Below, one piece after another: positions 8,612 to 16,530 of a DNA stretch of 64,000 bases. The DNA lies in NCBI RefSeq assembly GCF_042679085.1, contig NZ_JBHTLQ010000001.1, positions 111,107 to 175,106 on the forward strand, written 5' to 3'. The first letter of the stretch is position 1. Each line of letters begins with the position of its first letter. This stretch comes from Phenylobacterium conjunctum. GTDB lineage: Bacteria; Pseudomonadota; Alphaproteobacteria; Caulobacterales; Caulobacteraceae. Under the pieces are notes generated by a model. The model saw only the letters and a program-made list of their open reading frames with translations, did no database searches and was not told where the DNA came from. The position numbers and the translations under genes are program-made.

Positions 8612-9973
8612 TCAGGCTCTCGGCAGAAGCAAGCAGGCGCGCAGGCCCGACATCTGAGACGCTTCCAGCCAGACGCGGCCGCCATAGAGGGTGACCAGGT
8701 CGCGGACGATGGCGAGGCCCAGACCTGATCCGGGCGCCTGTTCGTCCAACCGCTCGCCGATGTCGAACACCAGCTCCCAGGCCTCTGGCGGCAGGCCCGC
8801 GCCGTCGTCGTCGATGCAGATCTTGATCCCGTCCCGCGCCGTGACGGCCGTGACCTTCACCTGGCCGGTCGCCCACTTGCCGGCGTTGTCCAGCAGGTTG
8901 GCGATCACCTCGCCGAGATCCAGCGGATCCATGGCGACCTGAAGCGTCTCGGCGATGTCAGCCTCGAAGCTGACGCCGCGCGGACCGTGGAGCCTGCGCA
9001 TGGCGGACAGCACCGGCGTCACCACGGCCCCAACCTCGCAGGCGATCCCCGGCGTTCCATGGGAGGCCGCCGCCCGGGCTCGGGCCATCTGGAAGTCGAT
9101 CTGGCGGCGCATGCGCTCGATCTGGGTCTGCAGAACGCCGGCGGCTTCGCCCTGACCGGCCGTGTTCAACCGCTCGGCTTCATCGGCGAGGATCGCCAGG
9201 GGCGTCTTGAGGGCGTGGCCCAGATTGCCCGCCTGGGTCCTGGCCCGACGCAGCATCTCGCTGTTCGCCTCCAGGAGGGCGTTCAGGTCGGCGGCCAGGG
9301 GGCGGACCTCGCTGGGCAGGTCCTCGGGCAGGCTGTGGGCCTGGCCGCTGCGCACCGCCGCCAGCGCCTCGCGAACCCGCGCCAAGGGGCGAAGGCCGAA
9401 CCAGATCTGGGCGCCGGCGGCGAAGATCAGGCCCAGGGCGATGAAGCTCAGGGACAAGGCCAGGGTCCGATTGAAGCGCGCAAGCACCTCATTCAAAAGG
9501 CGTTCGTCCGAGCCGATGGCGATCCGCAATGGGGCCGCGGCGCCCGGCGGGGTGACGATCCGCTCAACCAGCCTCAGTTCCCCGGTCGGCCCTTGGATGA
9601 AGCTGTGCCGCTCGTGGCCGGGGGCCGGGGCCGGAACGCCAAGCACCAGCGCCGCGCCCTCCAGCGACGGGGAGACCAGCCGCTGTCCGTCGGCGGACGA
9701 AAGCTGCCAGTAGAATCCCGACCGGTGCGGCAGGAAGCGGGGGTCGCTCAGCCGGCGATGGATCTCCGGCGCGCCGTCCGGCCGAACGCCGGCCAGGGCC
9801 GCCAGCTCCGCGGCGTGGCCATGCAGCTCGTCATCAAACTGCTGGGTGACGTGGGCGCGGAACAGTTCCGACAGAACCACGCCGCTGACCGCCATCCCGG
9901 CGGTGATCCAGATGATCGCGCCGATGATCAGCCGGGTGCGGAAGCTGCTCCACAGGCCTGCGGACGCTCTCAT
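8612..9973 (-). CDS. Sensor histidine kinase, QseC/PhoQ type
   Basis: The protein is 453 aa. TM1 is about residues 14-35, a periplasmic sensor 40-165, TM2 about 170-192, then HAMP, the dimerisation/phosphoacceptor box LGHALKTPLA with H253, the N-box ANLLDNAGKWA, and G-boxes DDDGAGLP and GSGLGLAIV. It overlaps the upstream response-regulator gene by ATGA, so the two are translated together. The divergent neighbour is an RND metal-type efflux operon, which suggests an envelope-side metal or toxicant signal. Confidence 0.9.
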   Translation of the reverse strand: MRASAGLWSSFRTRLIIGAIIWITAGMAVSGVVLSELFRAHVTQQFDDELHGHAAELAALAGVRPDGAPEIHRRLSDPRFLPHRSGFYWQLSSADGQRLVSPSLEGAALVLGVPAPAPGHERHSFIQGPTGELRLVERIVTPPGAAAPLRIAIGSDERLLNEVLARFNRTLALSLSFIALGLIFAAGAQIWFGLRPLARVREALAAVRSGQAHSLPEDLPSEVRPLAADLNALLEANSEMLRRARTQAGNLGHALKTPLAILADEAERLNTAGQGEAAGVLQTQIERMRRQIDFQMARARAAASHGTPGIACEVGAVVTPVLSAMRRLHGPRGVSFEADIAETLQVAMDPLDLGEVIANLLDNAGKWATGQVKVTAVTARDGIKICIDDDGAGLPPEAWELVFDIGERLDEQAPGSGLGLAIVRDLVTLYGGRVWLEASQMSGLRACLLLPRA

Positions 9974-10638
9974 CCCTCCATCCTGTAGCCGAGGCCGCGA
10001 ATGGTGCGGATCACGTCCTTGCCCAGCTTCTTGCGCAGCCGGCCCACATAGACCTCGATCGTGTTGGACTCGCGCGTGTCGTCCAGGGCGTAGACATGGT
10101 CGGCCAGTTCGCCCTGGGAGACGATGCGCCCGGTGCGGTGCATGAGGTAGGTCAGGACCATCAGTTCACGGGCGGTCAGGTCCACCGCCTTGCCCTTCAA
10201 CCGCACCTGGCCTGCTGACGGATCCAGGGTGATGTCGCCGCGGACCAGTTCCGGCTGCGCGCGGCCGGCGGCGCGGCGGGTCAGGGCGCGCAGGCGGGCG
10301 ACCACTTCGGCGGACTGGAAGGGCTTGCCCAGATAGTCATCGGCGCCGGCGTTCAGGCCTTCGACCCGATCGGTCCAGGCGTCGCGGGCTGTGAGCACCA
10401 GGACGGGCGTGTCGACGCCGGCGCGGCGCCAGGCCTTCAGCACCTCGAGTCCCGACATGACCGGCAGGCCAAGGTCCAGGATCACGGCCTCGAAATCGTT
10501 GGTTTCGCCGAGGATCCGGCCGGTATCGCCGTCGGCGGCGTGATCCACGGCGAAGCCCGCCTCGGCCAGGGCCGCCATCAGGCGCCGGGCGAGGTCGAGA
10601 TCGTCTTCGATGAGCAGAATGCGAATGCTGAGGCTCAA
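9970..10638 (-). CDS. OmpR-family response regulator
   Basis: The protein is 222 aa. The receiver has the acidic pair EDD, phosphoacceptor D55 (VILDLGLP), a T/S residue in LTARD and the K in GKPF. The C-terminal winged helix ends RTIRGLGYRMEG. An in-frame TGA lies two codons upstream and there is no ATG, so the start is a TTG at 10638 with no obvious Shine-Dalgarno. The gene is divergent from the RND efflux operon, with an 11-bp-phased TTCAG array between them that fits the tandem-site binding of this family. Confidence 0.9.
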   Translation of the reverse strand: MSLSIRILLIEDDLDLARRLMAALAEAGFAVDHAADGDTGRILGETNDFEAVILDLGLPVMSGLEVLKAWRRAGVDTPVLVLTARDAWTDRVEGLNAGADDYLGKPFQSAEVVARLRALTRRAAGRAQPELVRGDITLDPSAGQVRLKGKAVDLTARELMVLTYLMHRTGRIVSQGELADHVYALDDTRESNTIEVYVGRLRKKLGKDVIRTIRGLGYRMEG

Positions 10639-10666
10639 AGTTCAGGGCGCTTTTTAGCACCGGAGG

Positions 10667-10737
10667 CTGAAACGGGCCTGAACAGCGGAAGCGTCGGCGT
10701 TCAGTTTCGTTTCAGCTTGGCTTCAGGCGGGCTTCAG
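10667..10737. promoter_or_regulatory. Phased TTCAG/CTGAA operator array between the two-component and RND operons
   Basis: Four direct TTCAG repeats start at 10700, 10711, 10722 and 10733, exactly 11 bp apart. Two copies of the complement, CTGAA, start at 10667 and 10678, also 11 bp apart. One more TTCAG is at 10641. One-helical-turn tandem repeats are how OmpR-family regulators bind as head-to-tail dimers. The array lies between the response-regulator start (10638) and the efflux adaptor start (10781), so it probably controls both directions. Confidence 0.7.
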
Positions 10738-10780
10738 CCTGGCGGCGCAAGAGGGGCTTAACCTTCACGCGAGCCTCCCC

Positions 10781-11839
10781 ATGCCTCTTTCTCGACGCGT
10801 CCGCCGCCTGGGCGCGCCCCTCGTCCTCGGTGTCCTCATCGCCCTGCCTTGCGCCGCCCAGTCTGCGCCCCTGAAACTGGCTCCAGCCCAGGAGCGGGCC
10901 ATGGGCCTGGTCTTCGCCCAGGTGGCGCCGGCCAGCCAAGCGCCCCTGGCCAGCCTGGCCGCCAGCGTCACCCCGCCGATGAACGGCCGCAAGATCGTGG
11001 CCGCCCCCTTCGCCGGCATGGTGATGGAGGTGCATGTGCTGGAGGGACAGTCGGTGAAGGCCGGCTCGCCCCTGGCCACCTTGTTCAGCCGCGACGCCCT
11101 GTCGGTGTCCTCTGAGCTGGCCCAGGCGAGGGCGGAGCTGAACGCCGCCGCCGCCGCGGCTCGCCGCACGCGCACCCTGGCCCAGGAGGGCATCGTCGCT
11201 GGCGCCCGCCTGGTGGAGGCCGAGGCCCGCGCCGCCCAGGCCCGGGCCATGGTCAACGAGCGTCAACGGCTGATGTCGGTGGCCGGCGGCGCCGGCGCCC
11301 GACCAGGCGAGTATGTCCTGCGCGCGCCCATTGCCGGCAAGGTGGCTCAGCTCGACCTGCAGCCCGGCGGCGCCCTGGAGGCCATGGCGATGGCCGCGGT
11401 CATCGACCGCGAGGATCGCCTGTGGCTGGAGGCGCGGCTGCCGCCGGCCCTGATGGGCCAGGTGCTGGTCGGCGCGCCGGTCCGGGTTGGCCAGGCTGAG
11501 GGCAAGGTCATCGCGGTCGGCTCGTCCATCGATCCGCGAACCCGCTCTGTTGTCCTGCGCGCCGAGATCGGGACGGGCTCCGGCCTGGTCCCGGGCCGCA
11601 CAACCAATATGACGGTGATGGGCAAGGCGCCTGCGGGCGCGGTGGGCGTGCCCAAGTCGGCCGTGACCCAGCTGGGCGGCCGTGACGTGGTCTTCGTCCG
11701 CGGGCCCCAGGGCTATGTCGCCCAGCCGGTGACGGTGATCGGGGCGGCGGGCGACCGCGCCGTGCTGACCGGCCTGGCGGCGGGGACGACGGTGGTCACC
11801 TCCGGCGTCATCCAGTTGAAGTCGGCTCTGGGACGCTGA
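10781..11839 (+). CDS. RND efflux periplasmic adaptor subunit (membrane-fusion protein)
   Basis: The protein is 352 aa with a signal peptide (about residues 1-29, cleaving near AQSAP). The lipoyl half-motif VAAPFAGMVMEVHVLEGQSV is followed by an alpha-hairpin rich in Ala/Glu/Arg (about 110-170), the second lipoyl half (VLRAPIAGKV) and a beta-barrel domain. It bridges the inner-membrane pump and the outer-membrane channel encoded next. First gene of a three-gene efflux operon, 7 bp before the pump. Confidence 0.88.
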   Translation: MPLSRRVRRLGAPLVLGVLIALPCAAQSAPLKLAPAQERAMGLVFAQVAPASQAPLASLAASVTPPMNGRKIVAAPFAGMVMEVHVLEGQSVKAGSPLATLFSRDALSVSSELAQARAELNAAAAAARRTRTLAQEGIVAGARLVEAEARAAQARAMVNERQRLMSVAGGAGARPGEYVLRAPIAGKVAQLDLQPGGALEAMAMAAVIDREDRLWLEARLPPALMGQVLVGAPVRVGQAEGKVIAVGSSIDPRTRSVVLRAEIGTGSGLVPGRTTNMTVMGKAPAGAVGVPKSAVTQLGGRDVVFVRGPQGYVAQPVTVIGAAGDRAVLTGLAAGTTVVTSGVIQLKSALGR

Positions 11840-11846
11840 GCCGCTC

Positions 11847-14800
11847 ATGTTTCAGCGCCTGATCTCCCTCGCCCTGTCCCAGCGCCTGCTGGTGATCGTC
11901 CTGACCCTGGCCCTGATTGGGGTGGGGGCCAACGCCTATCTGAAGCTGCCGGTCGACGCCTTTCCGGACATCTCGCCCACCCAGGTGAAGATCATTCTCA
12001 AGGCCCCCGGCATGACGCCCGAGGAGGTGGAGACCCAGGTCATCACGCCTCTGGAAATGGAACTGCTGGGCATTCCCAAGCAGGTCATGCTGCGCTCGGT
12101 GGCCAAGTACGCCATCGCCGACCTGACCATCGATTTCCAGGAAGGCACGGATGTCTACTGGGCGCGCCAGCAGACCTCTGAACGCTTGGCCAACGCCCTG
12201 TCGGGCCTGCCGCAAGGGGTGAGCGGAGGGCTTTCTCCGATCTCGACCCCCCTGTCCGACGTTTTCATGTTCACCGTCGAGGGCGGCGGGCTCACCCTCG
12301 AACAGAAGCGCAGCCTGCTGGACTGGACCATCCGTCCGGCCCTGCGCGGTCTGCCGGGCGTGGCCGACGTCAATGTGCTGGGCGGCCGGGCCAGGACCTT
12401 CGAGGTTGTGCCGGACCCCGCGGCGCTGGCCGCGGCCGGCCTCACCGCCGACGACCTGATCCGCGCCATCCCAGAGTCCAACCGCAATGACGGCGCGGGC
12501 CGCCTGACCGAGGGCGAGGAAGCCCTGGTGGTGCGGGTCGCCGGCGCCGTGACCAGCCTGTCCGACCTGGCCGAGACCACGATCCCCCTGCGGGGCGGCG
12601 GCGTGGCGCGGCTGGGCGATATCGCCGAGGTCCGCGAGGGCGCGCTCACCCGCTATGGCGCGGTGACCCAGGACGGCAAGGGCGAAGCCGCCGAAGCCAT
12701 CGTCATCGCCCTGCGTGGCGCGGACGCCAAGACGGTGGTTCATACCGTCGAGACGCGCCTGGCCGAACTCAAGCCCAGCCTGCCGCCGGGCGTCAGCATC
12801 AAGCCGTTCTACAATCGCTCCGAGCTCATCGAGCGGGCCACCGGCACGGTCACCGAGGCCCTGCTGGAGGCGACGGTCCTGGTAGTCCTGCTGTTGCTGG
12901 TCTTCCTGGGCGACCTGCGGGCTGCGGCCGTGGTGGCGGTCACCCTGCCGCTGGCGGCCCTGTCCACCTTCCTGCTGATGCATAGCTTCGGCCTGTCGGC
13001 GAACCTGATGAGCCTCGGCGGCCTGGCCATCGCCATCGGCATGCTGGTCGACGCCGCCGTGGTGGTGGTCGAGAACACGGTCGAGCGCCTGACCGACCCC
13101 AAGGTGTCCGGCTCACGCCGGCTGCACCTGATCTTCGAGGCGGTGAAGGAAGTCTCCGTGCCGGTCGCTTCCGGCGTGGTGATCATCTGCCTGGTCTTCA
13201 TGCCCCTGCTGAGCCTGCAAGGTCTGGAAGGCAAGCTGTTCGCGCCGGTGGCCCTGACCATCGTCTTCGCCCTGGCCTCGTCCCTGGTGCTGTCCTTCAC
13301 CGTGATCCCGGTGCTGGCCTCGATGCTGATCAAGGCCCGGCCGCACCACGAGAGCTGGCTGATGCGCAAGGTGGGGCCCTTCTACCAGCGCCAGCTGGAG
13401 CAGGCGCTCGCGCGGCCCCGGCCGGTGTTCGCTGCAGCCGGCGGCGGCATGCTGCTGGCGGTGGTGGCCTATGTGCTGGTCGGCAAGAGCTTCATGCCGA
13501 CCATGGACGAGGGCGCGATCCTGATGCAGCTCGCCAAGCCCGCCTCGATCAACCTCGACGCCAGCGCGCGTCAGGACATGGACGTGCAGCGGGCCATCCT
13601 GGCCCGGGTGCCGGAGGTCAAGGAGATCATCGCCCGGGTCGGCTCTGACGAACTGGGCCTCGATCCCATGGGCCTGAACGAGACCGACACCTTCCTGGTG
13701 CTCGCCGACCGCAAGGATTGGCGCCGGCAGGACAAGGCCTGGCTGACCGAGGAGATCCGCAAGGTCGCCGCCGAGTTCCCGGGGGTGGAGTCCACCTTCA
13801 CCCAGCCGATCGAGATGCGGGTCTCCGAGATGCTGACCGGCAGCCGCGGCGACCTGGCGGTGAAGGTCTTCGGGCCAGACCTGAAGACCCTCGACGAACT
13901 GGCCGTCCGCATCGAGGCCTCCCTCAAGAAGACCCGAGGGGCCTCCGACGTCTACACGACGGCCGGTGAGGGGGTTCAGTACCTGCAGTTCGATATCGAC
14001 CGGGCGGCCGCCCAGCGCGCCGGCCTGCCGGTGCAGGCGGTGCAGGCCGAGCTCCGGGCCCAACTTGAGGGAACCCAGGCCGGCGTCGTCTTTGAACCCG
14101 GCCGGCGCACGCCGATCCTGGTGCGCGGCCCCGACGCCCTTCGGGAGGATCCGGCGATCTTCGAGCAGACCCAGATCGCTACGCCGGACGGCGGCGCGGT
14201 GCGGGCCGCCGACATCGCCCAGGTCCAGCGCCGCGAGGGTCCGGTGAAGATCGACCGGGAGAACGGCTCCCGCTTCGCCGTGATCCAGGCCTATGTCAGC
14301 GGCCGCGACCTGGTCGGCTTCGTCAAGGACGCCCAGGCCAATGTCGCCCGGGACGTGCCCTTGCCTCAGGGCTATCGCCTGGTCTGGGGCGGTCAGTTCG
14401 AGAACCAGAAGCGCGCCGCCGCCCGCCTGGCGGTGGTGGTGCCCATGGCGCTCGCCCTGATCTTCCTGGTGCTGTTCATCACCCTGCGTTCGGTGCGCCA
14501 GTCCCTGCTGATCCTGGCCAACATCCCGTTCGCGATGATCGGTGGCGTGCTGGCCCTGTGGATTTCGGGCCAGTACCTCTCGGTGCCAGCCTCGGTGGGC
14601 TTCATCGCCCTGCTGGGCATCGCCGTCCTGAACGGCCTCGTCCTGGTCTCGCACTTCAACGAGCTCCTGGAGCGCGGGGTCGAGCTCAGCCGCGTGGTGG
14701 TGGAGGGGTCACGTCGCCGGCTGCGGCCAGTGCTGATGACCGCCTCGATCACCGCCCTCGGCCTCGTGCCCCTGCTCACCGCCACCGGACCAGGGTCGGA

Positions 14801-14936
14801 GATCCAGAAGCCCCTGGCCATCGTGGTGGTCGGCGGGCTCTTCACCTCGACCCTGCTCACCCTGATCCTGCTGCCCATCCTCTACCGCCGGTTCGGCCTG
14901 GAGCGCGGCGCTGAAGCTCTGGAGACCGCACAATGA
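11847..14936 (+). CDS. Heavy-metal-type RND efflux pump (CzcA/CusA family)
   Basis: The protein is 1029 aa, full length, with 12 predicted TM helices and two large periplasmic loops. The opening FPDISPTQVKI and the trimer-contact motifs are HME-RND-like. The TM4 proton-relay motif reads A396-x-G398-x3-D402-x6-E409-N410, the AxG pattern of CusA and HME4 members rather than the DFG pattern of Zn/Co/Cd pumps. The substrate may therefore be monovalent copper/silver or another compound; this is inference. It is coupled to the downstream TolC gene by an ATGA overlap. Confidence 0.88.
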   Translation: MFQRLISLALSQRLLVIVLTLALIGVGANAYLKLPVDAFPDISPTQVKIILKAPGMTPEEVETQVITPLEMELLGIPKQVMLRSVAKYAIADLTIDFQEGTDVYWARQQTSERLANALSGLPQGVSGGLSPISTPLSDVFMFTVEGGGLTLEQKRSLLDWTIRPALRGLPGVADVNVLGGRARTFEVVPDPAALAAAGLTADDLIRAIPESNRNDGAGRLTEGEEALVVRVAGAVTSLSDLAETTIPLRGGGVARLGDIAEVREGALTRYGAVTQDGKGEAAEAIVIALRGADAKTVVHTVETRLAELKPSLPPGVSIKPFYNRSELIERATGTVTEALLEATVLVVLLLLVFLGDLRAAAVVAVTLPLAALSTFLLMHSFGLSANLMSLGGLAIAIGMLVDAAVVVVENTVERLTDPKVSGSRRLHLIFEAVKEVSVPVASGVVIICLVFMPLLSLQGLEGKLFAPVALTIVFALASSLVLSFTVIPVLASMLIKARPHHESWLMRKVGPFYQRQLEQALARPRPVFAAAGGGMLLAVVAYVLVGKSFMPTMDEGAILMQLAKPASINLDASARQDMDVQRAILARVPEVKEIIARVGSDELGLDPMGLNETDTFLVLADRKDWRRQDKAWLTEEIRKVAAEFPGVESTFTQPIEMRVSEMLTGSRGDLAVKVFGPDLKTLDELAVRIEASLKKTRGASDVYTTAGEGVQYLQFDIDRAAAQRAGLPVQAVQAELRAQLEGTQAGVVFEPGRRTPILVRGPDALREDPAIFEQTQIATPDGGAVRAADIAQVQRREGPVKIDRENGSRFAVIQAYVSGRDLVGFVKDAQANVARDVPLPQGYRLVWGGQFENQKRAAARLAVVVPMALALIFLVLFITLRSVRQSLLILANIPFAMIGGVLALWISGQYLSVPASVGFIALLGIAVLNGLVLVSHFNELLERGVELSRVVVEGSRRRLRPVLMTASITALGLVPLLTATGPGSEIQKPLAIVVVGGLFTSTLLTLILLPILYRRFGLERGAEALETAQ

Positions 14937-16183
14937 AGCGTCTCGTTTCTCTCCTGGCCCTCCTGGCCCTGGCGCCGGCCGCCAACGCCGCCGAGCAGGG
15001 CCTGGCGCGGCCGGACTTCCTGCCCGCTGACACCCAGATCATGACGGCCCTGGAGGCCAGCCCCAGCGTGGCGGAGGCCCGCGCCATGCTGGGCGCGGCC
15101 GGCGCCGAGGCCCGTGTCCTGGCCGCGGGGGATCATGAACTGTCCATGGCCACCACCCTGGACCAGCGCCGCATCCGGGGCGCGGGGGACTATTCCGAAT
15201 GGTCCGTCCAGCTCAGCCGGGGCCTAAGGACCCCCGGCAAGCGGCTGATGGACATGAAGGCCGGCGAGGCCGGGGTCGGCGCGGCCCGCGACGGGGTCGA
15301 GGACGCTGTCCACCAGGCCTCGCTGCAGTTGGCCGACCTCTGGGTCGCCTGGCTGGAGGCCGAGGCTCGCGCCAACCTGGATCGCGCAGAGGTCGCCACC
15401 TATGCGCGGGACGTGGCGGGGCTGAAGCGCCGCGTCGCGCTGAAGGACGCCGCGCCCCTGGACCTGCAGCAGGCGGAGGCGGCCCTGGCCCGCGCCCTGG
15501 CCCAGGCCGCGGAGACGGAGGGGCTCGCCGCCGCGCGCCGCGCCGAGCTGGACGCGGGTTTCCCCGGGCTCGCCCCGCCCAACCCGCCCGGCCTGTCCGC
15601 GCCCCAGACGCCCCATCGTCCCTTCGAGGCCTGGCGCACCCTGATCCCGGAGCGCAGCCACGAGATCCACATCGCCCGGCTGCTGGCCGACCGGCAGGGC
15701 TATCTCGCCCGTCGGGCCAGGCTTGACCGGATGCCCGATCCGACCTTGGGCCTGCGCACCTTCAATGAGCGGGGCGGGGAGGAGACCGGCTTCGGGCTGA
15801 CCCTGTCGGTGCCGCTTGGCGTCGCCCGGCGCAGCGCCACCGCTGATCGCCAGGCCGCCGAAGCCGCCGCCGCCGAGGCGCGGTGGGCGCGGATGGTCCG
15901 CGAGGTGGGCCGCATCGCCGAAACGGACGTCATTGCGGCGCGCTCGGGCCTGGCCGCCTGGAAGGAGGCGGCTACCGCGGCCCAGGCGACGGAGGTCTCG
16001 GGCGGCCGAATTCAGCGGGCCTATGAGCTGGGCGAGCGGGACCTGGCCGACCTTCTGGTGGCCCGGCGTCAGACTTTCGAGGCCCAGCGTCAGGAGCTGG
16101 CCGCCCGGGCGCGGGCCAACGCCGCGCTCCTGAAGCTCGCCCTCGACGCCCACGAGCTGTGGCTGCAGGAGGATCACGAGTGA
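14933..16183 (+). CDS. TolC-family outer-membrane efflux channel
   Basis: The protein is 416 aa with a signal peptide (MKRLVSLLALLALAPAANA). Two long Ala/Glu/Arg-rich coiled-coil stretches (about residues 55-215 and 265-405) form the typical internally repeated TolC-like helical barrel. It completes the tripartite pump with the two preceding genes and overlaps the next small gene by ATGA. Confidence 0.85.
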   Translation: MKRLVSLLALLALAPAANAAEQGLARPDFLPADTQIMTALEASPSVAEARAMLGAAGAEARVLAAGDHELSMATTLDQRRIRGAGDYSEWSVQLSRGLRTPGKRLMDMKAGEAGVGAARDGVEDAVHQASLQLADLWVAWLEAEARANLDRAEVATYARDVAGLKRRVALKDAAPLDLQQAEAALARALAQAAETEGLAAARRAELDAGFPGLAPPNPPGLSAPQTPHRPFEAWRTLIPERSHEIHIARLLADRQGYLARRARLDRMPDPTLGLRTFNERGGEETGFGLTLSVPLGVARRSATADRQAAEAAAAEARWARMVREVGRIAETDVIAARSGLAAWKEAATAAQATEVSGGRIQRAYELGERDLADLLVARRQTFEAQRQELAARARANAALLKLALDAHELWLQEDHE

Positions 16184-16530
16184 TGGCCGGCCTCGAGGTC
16201 GTCCTTGCGGCCGCCGTACAGGTGCTCGGCGGCCCCGTCGTCGAGGTCGAGCCCAACTCCGCCGTGTCGGTCCGCAACTTGACCTTGGCGGAGACGGACA
16301 CGGGCTGGCGGATCTCAGCCTTCGTCTGTCGCCCGCTCGGCGCGGTCGGCGCCTGGCCGGACCGGGTGGTGGTTGAGCGCCTCGACGGCCAGGGGCAGGT
16401 GGCGGAGACCCGCTGGGTCCCGACGCCGCGCCTCGCGGCTGGCCGGGCCCGCCCCGGCTGCCGTCCTCTGACCCTGCGCTTCGAGACCCCGCCGGATCCC
16501 CAGGGTCGAGTCATCGTCCGCTTCGACTAG
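16183..16530 (+). CDS. Hypothetical protein at the end of the efflux operon
   Basis: The protein is 115 aa, starting at an ATG that overlaps the TolC stop (TGATG arrangement at 16181-16185). The N-terminus is mildly hydrophobic (LEVVLAAAVQVLGG). The rest looks like a beta-sandwich with two cysteines, one in FVCRP and one in PGCRP. I do not recognise a family. Its position suggests an accessory periplasmic protein of the efflux system. It is convergent with, and overlaps by 4 bp, the TonB receptor gene. Confidence 0.6.
   Translation: MAGLEVVLAAAVQVLGGPVVEVEPNSAVSVRNLTLAETDTGWRISAFVCRPLGAVGAWPDRVVVERLDGQGQVAETRWVPTPRLAAGRARPGCRPLTLRFETPPDPQGRVIVRFD

Noticed and set aside
8987..9988. A 333-aa plus-strand open frame over the sensor kinase
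   Set aside because: Shadow of the kinase gene; the kinase boxes are all on the minus strand.
13113..14654. A 513-aa minus-strand open frame
   Set aside because: Antisense to the RND pump, with biased His/Asp/Gln/Gly composition and no recognisable fold.
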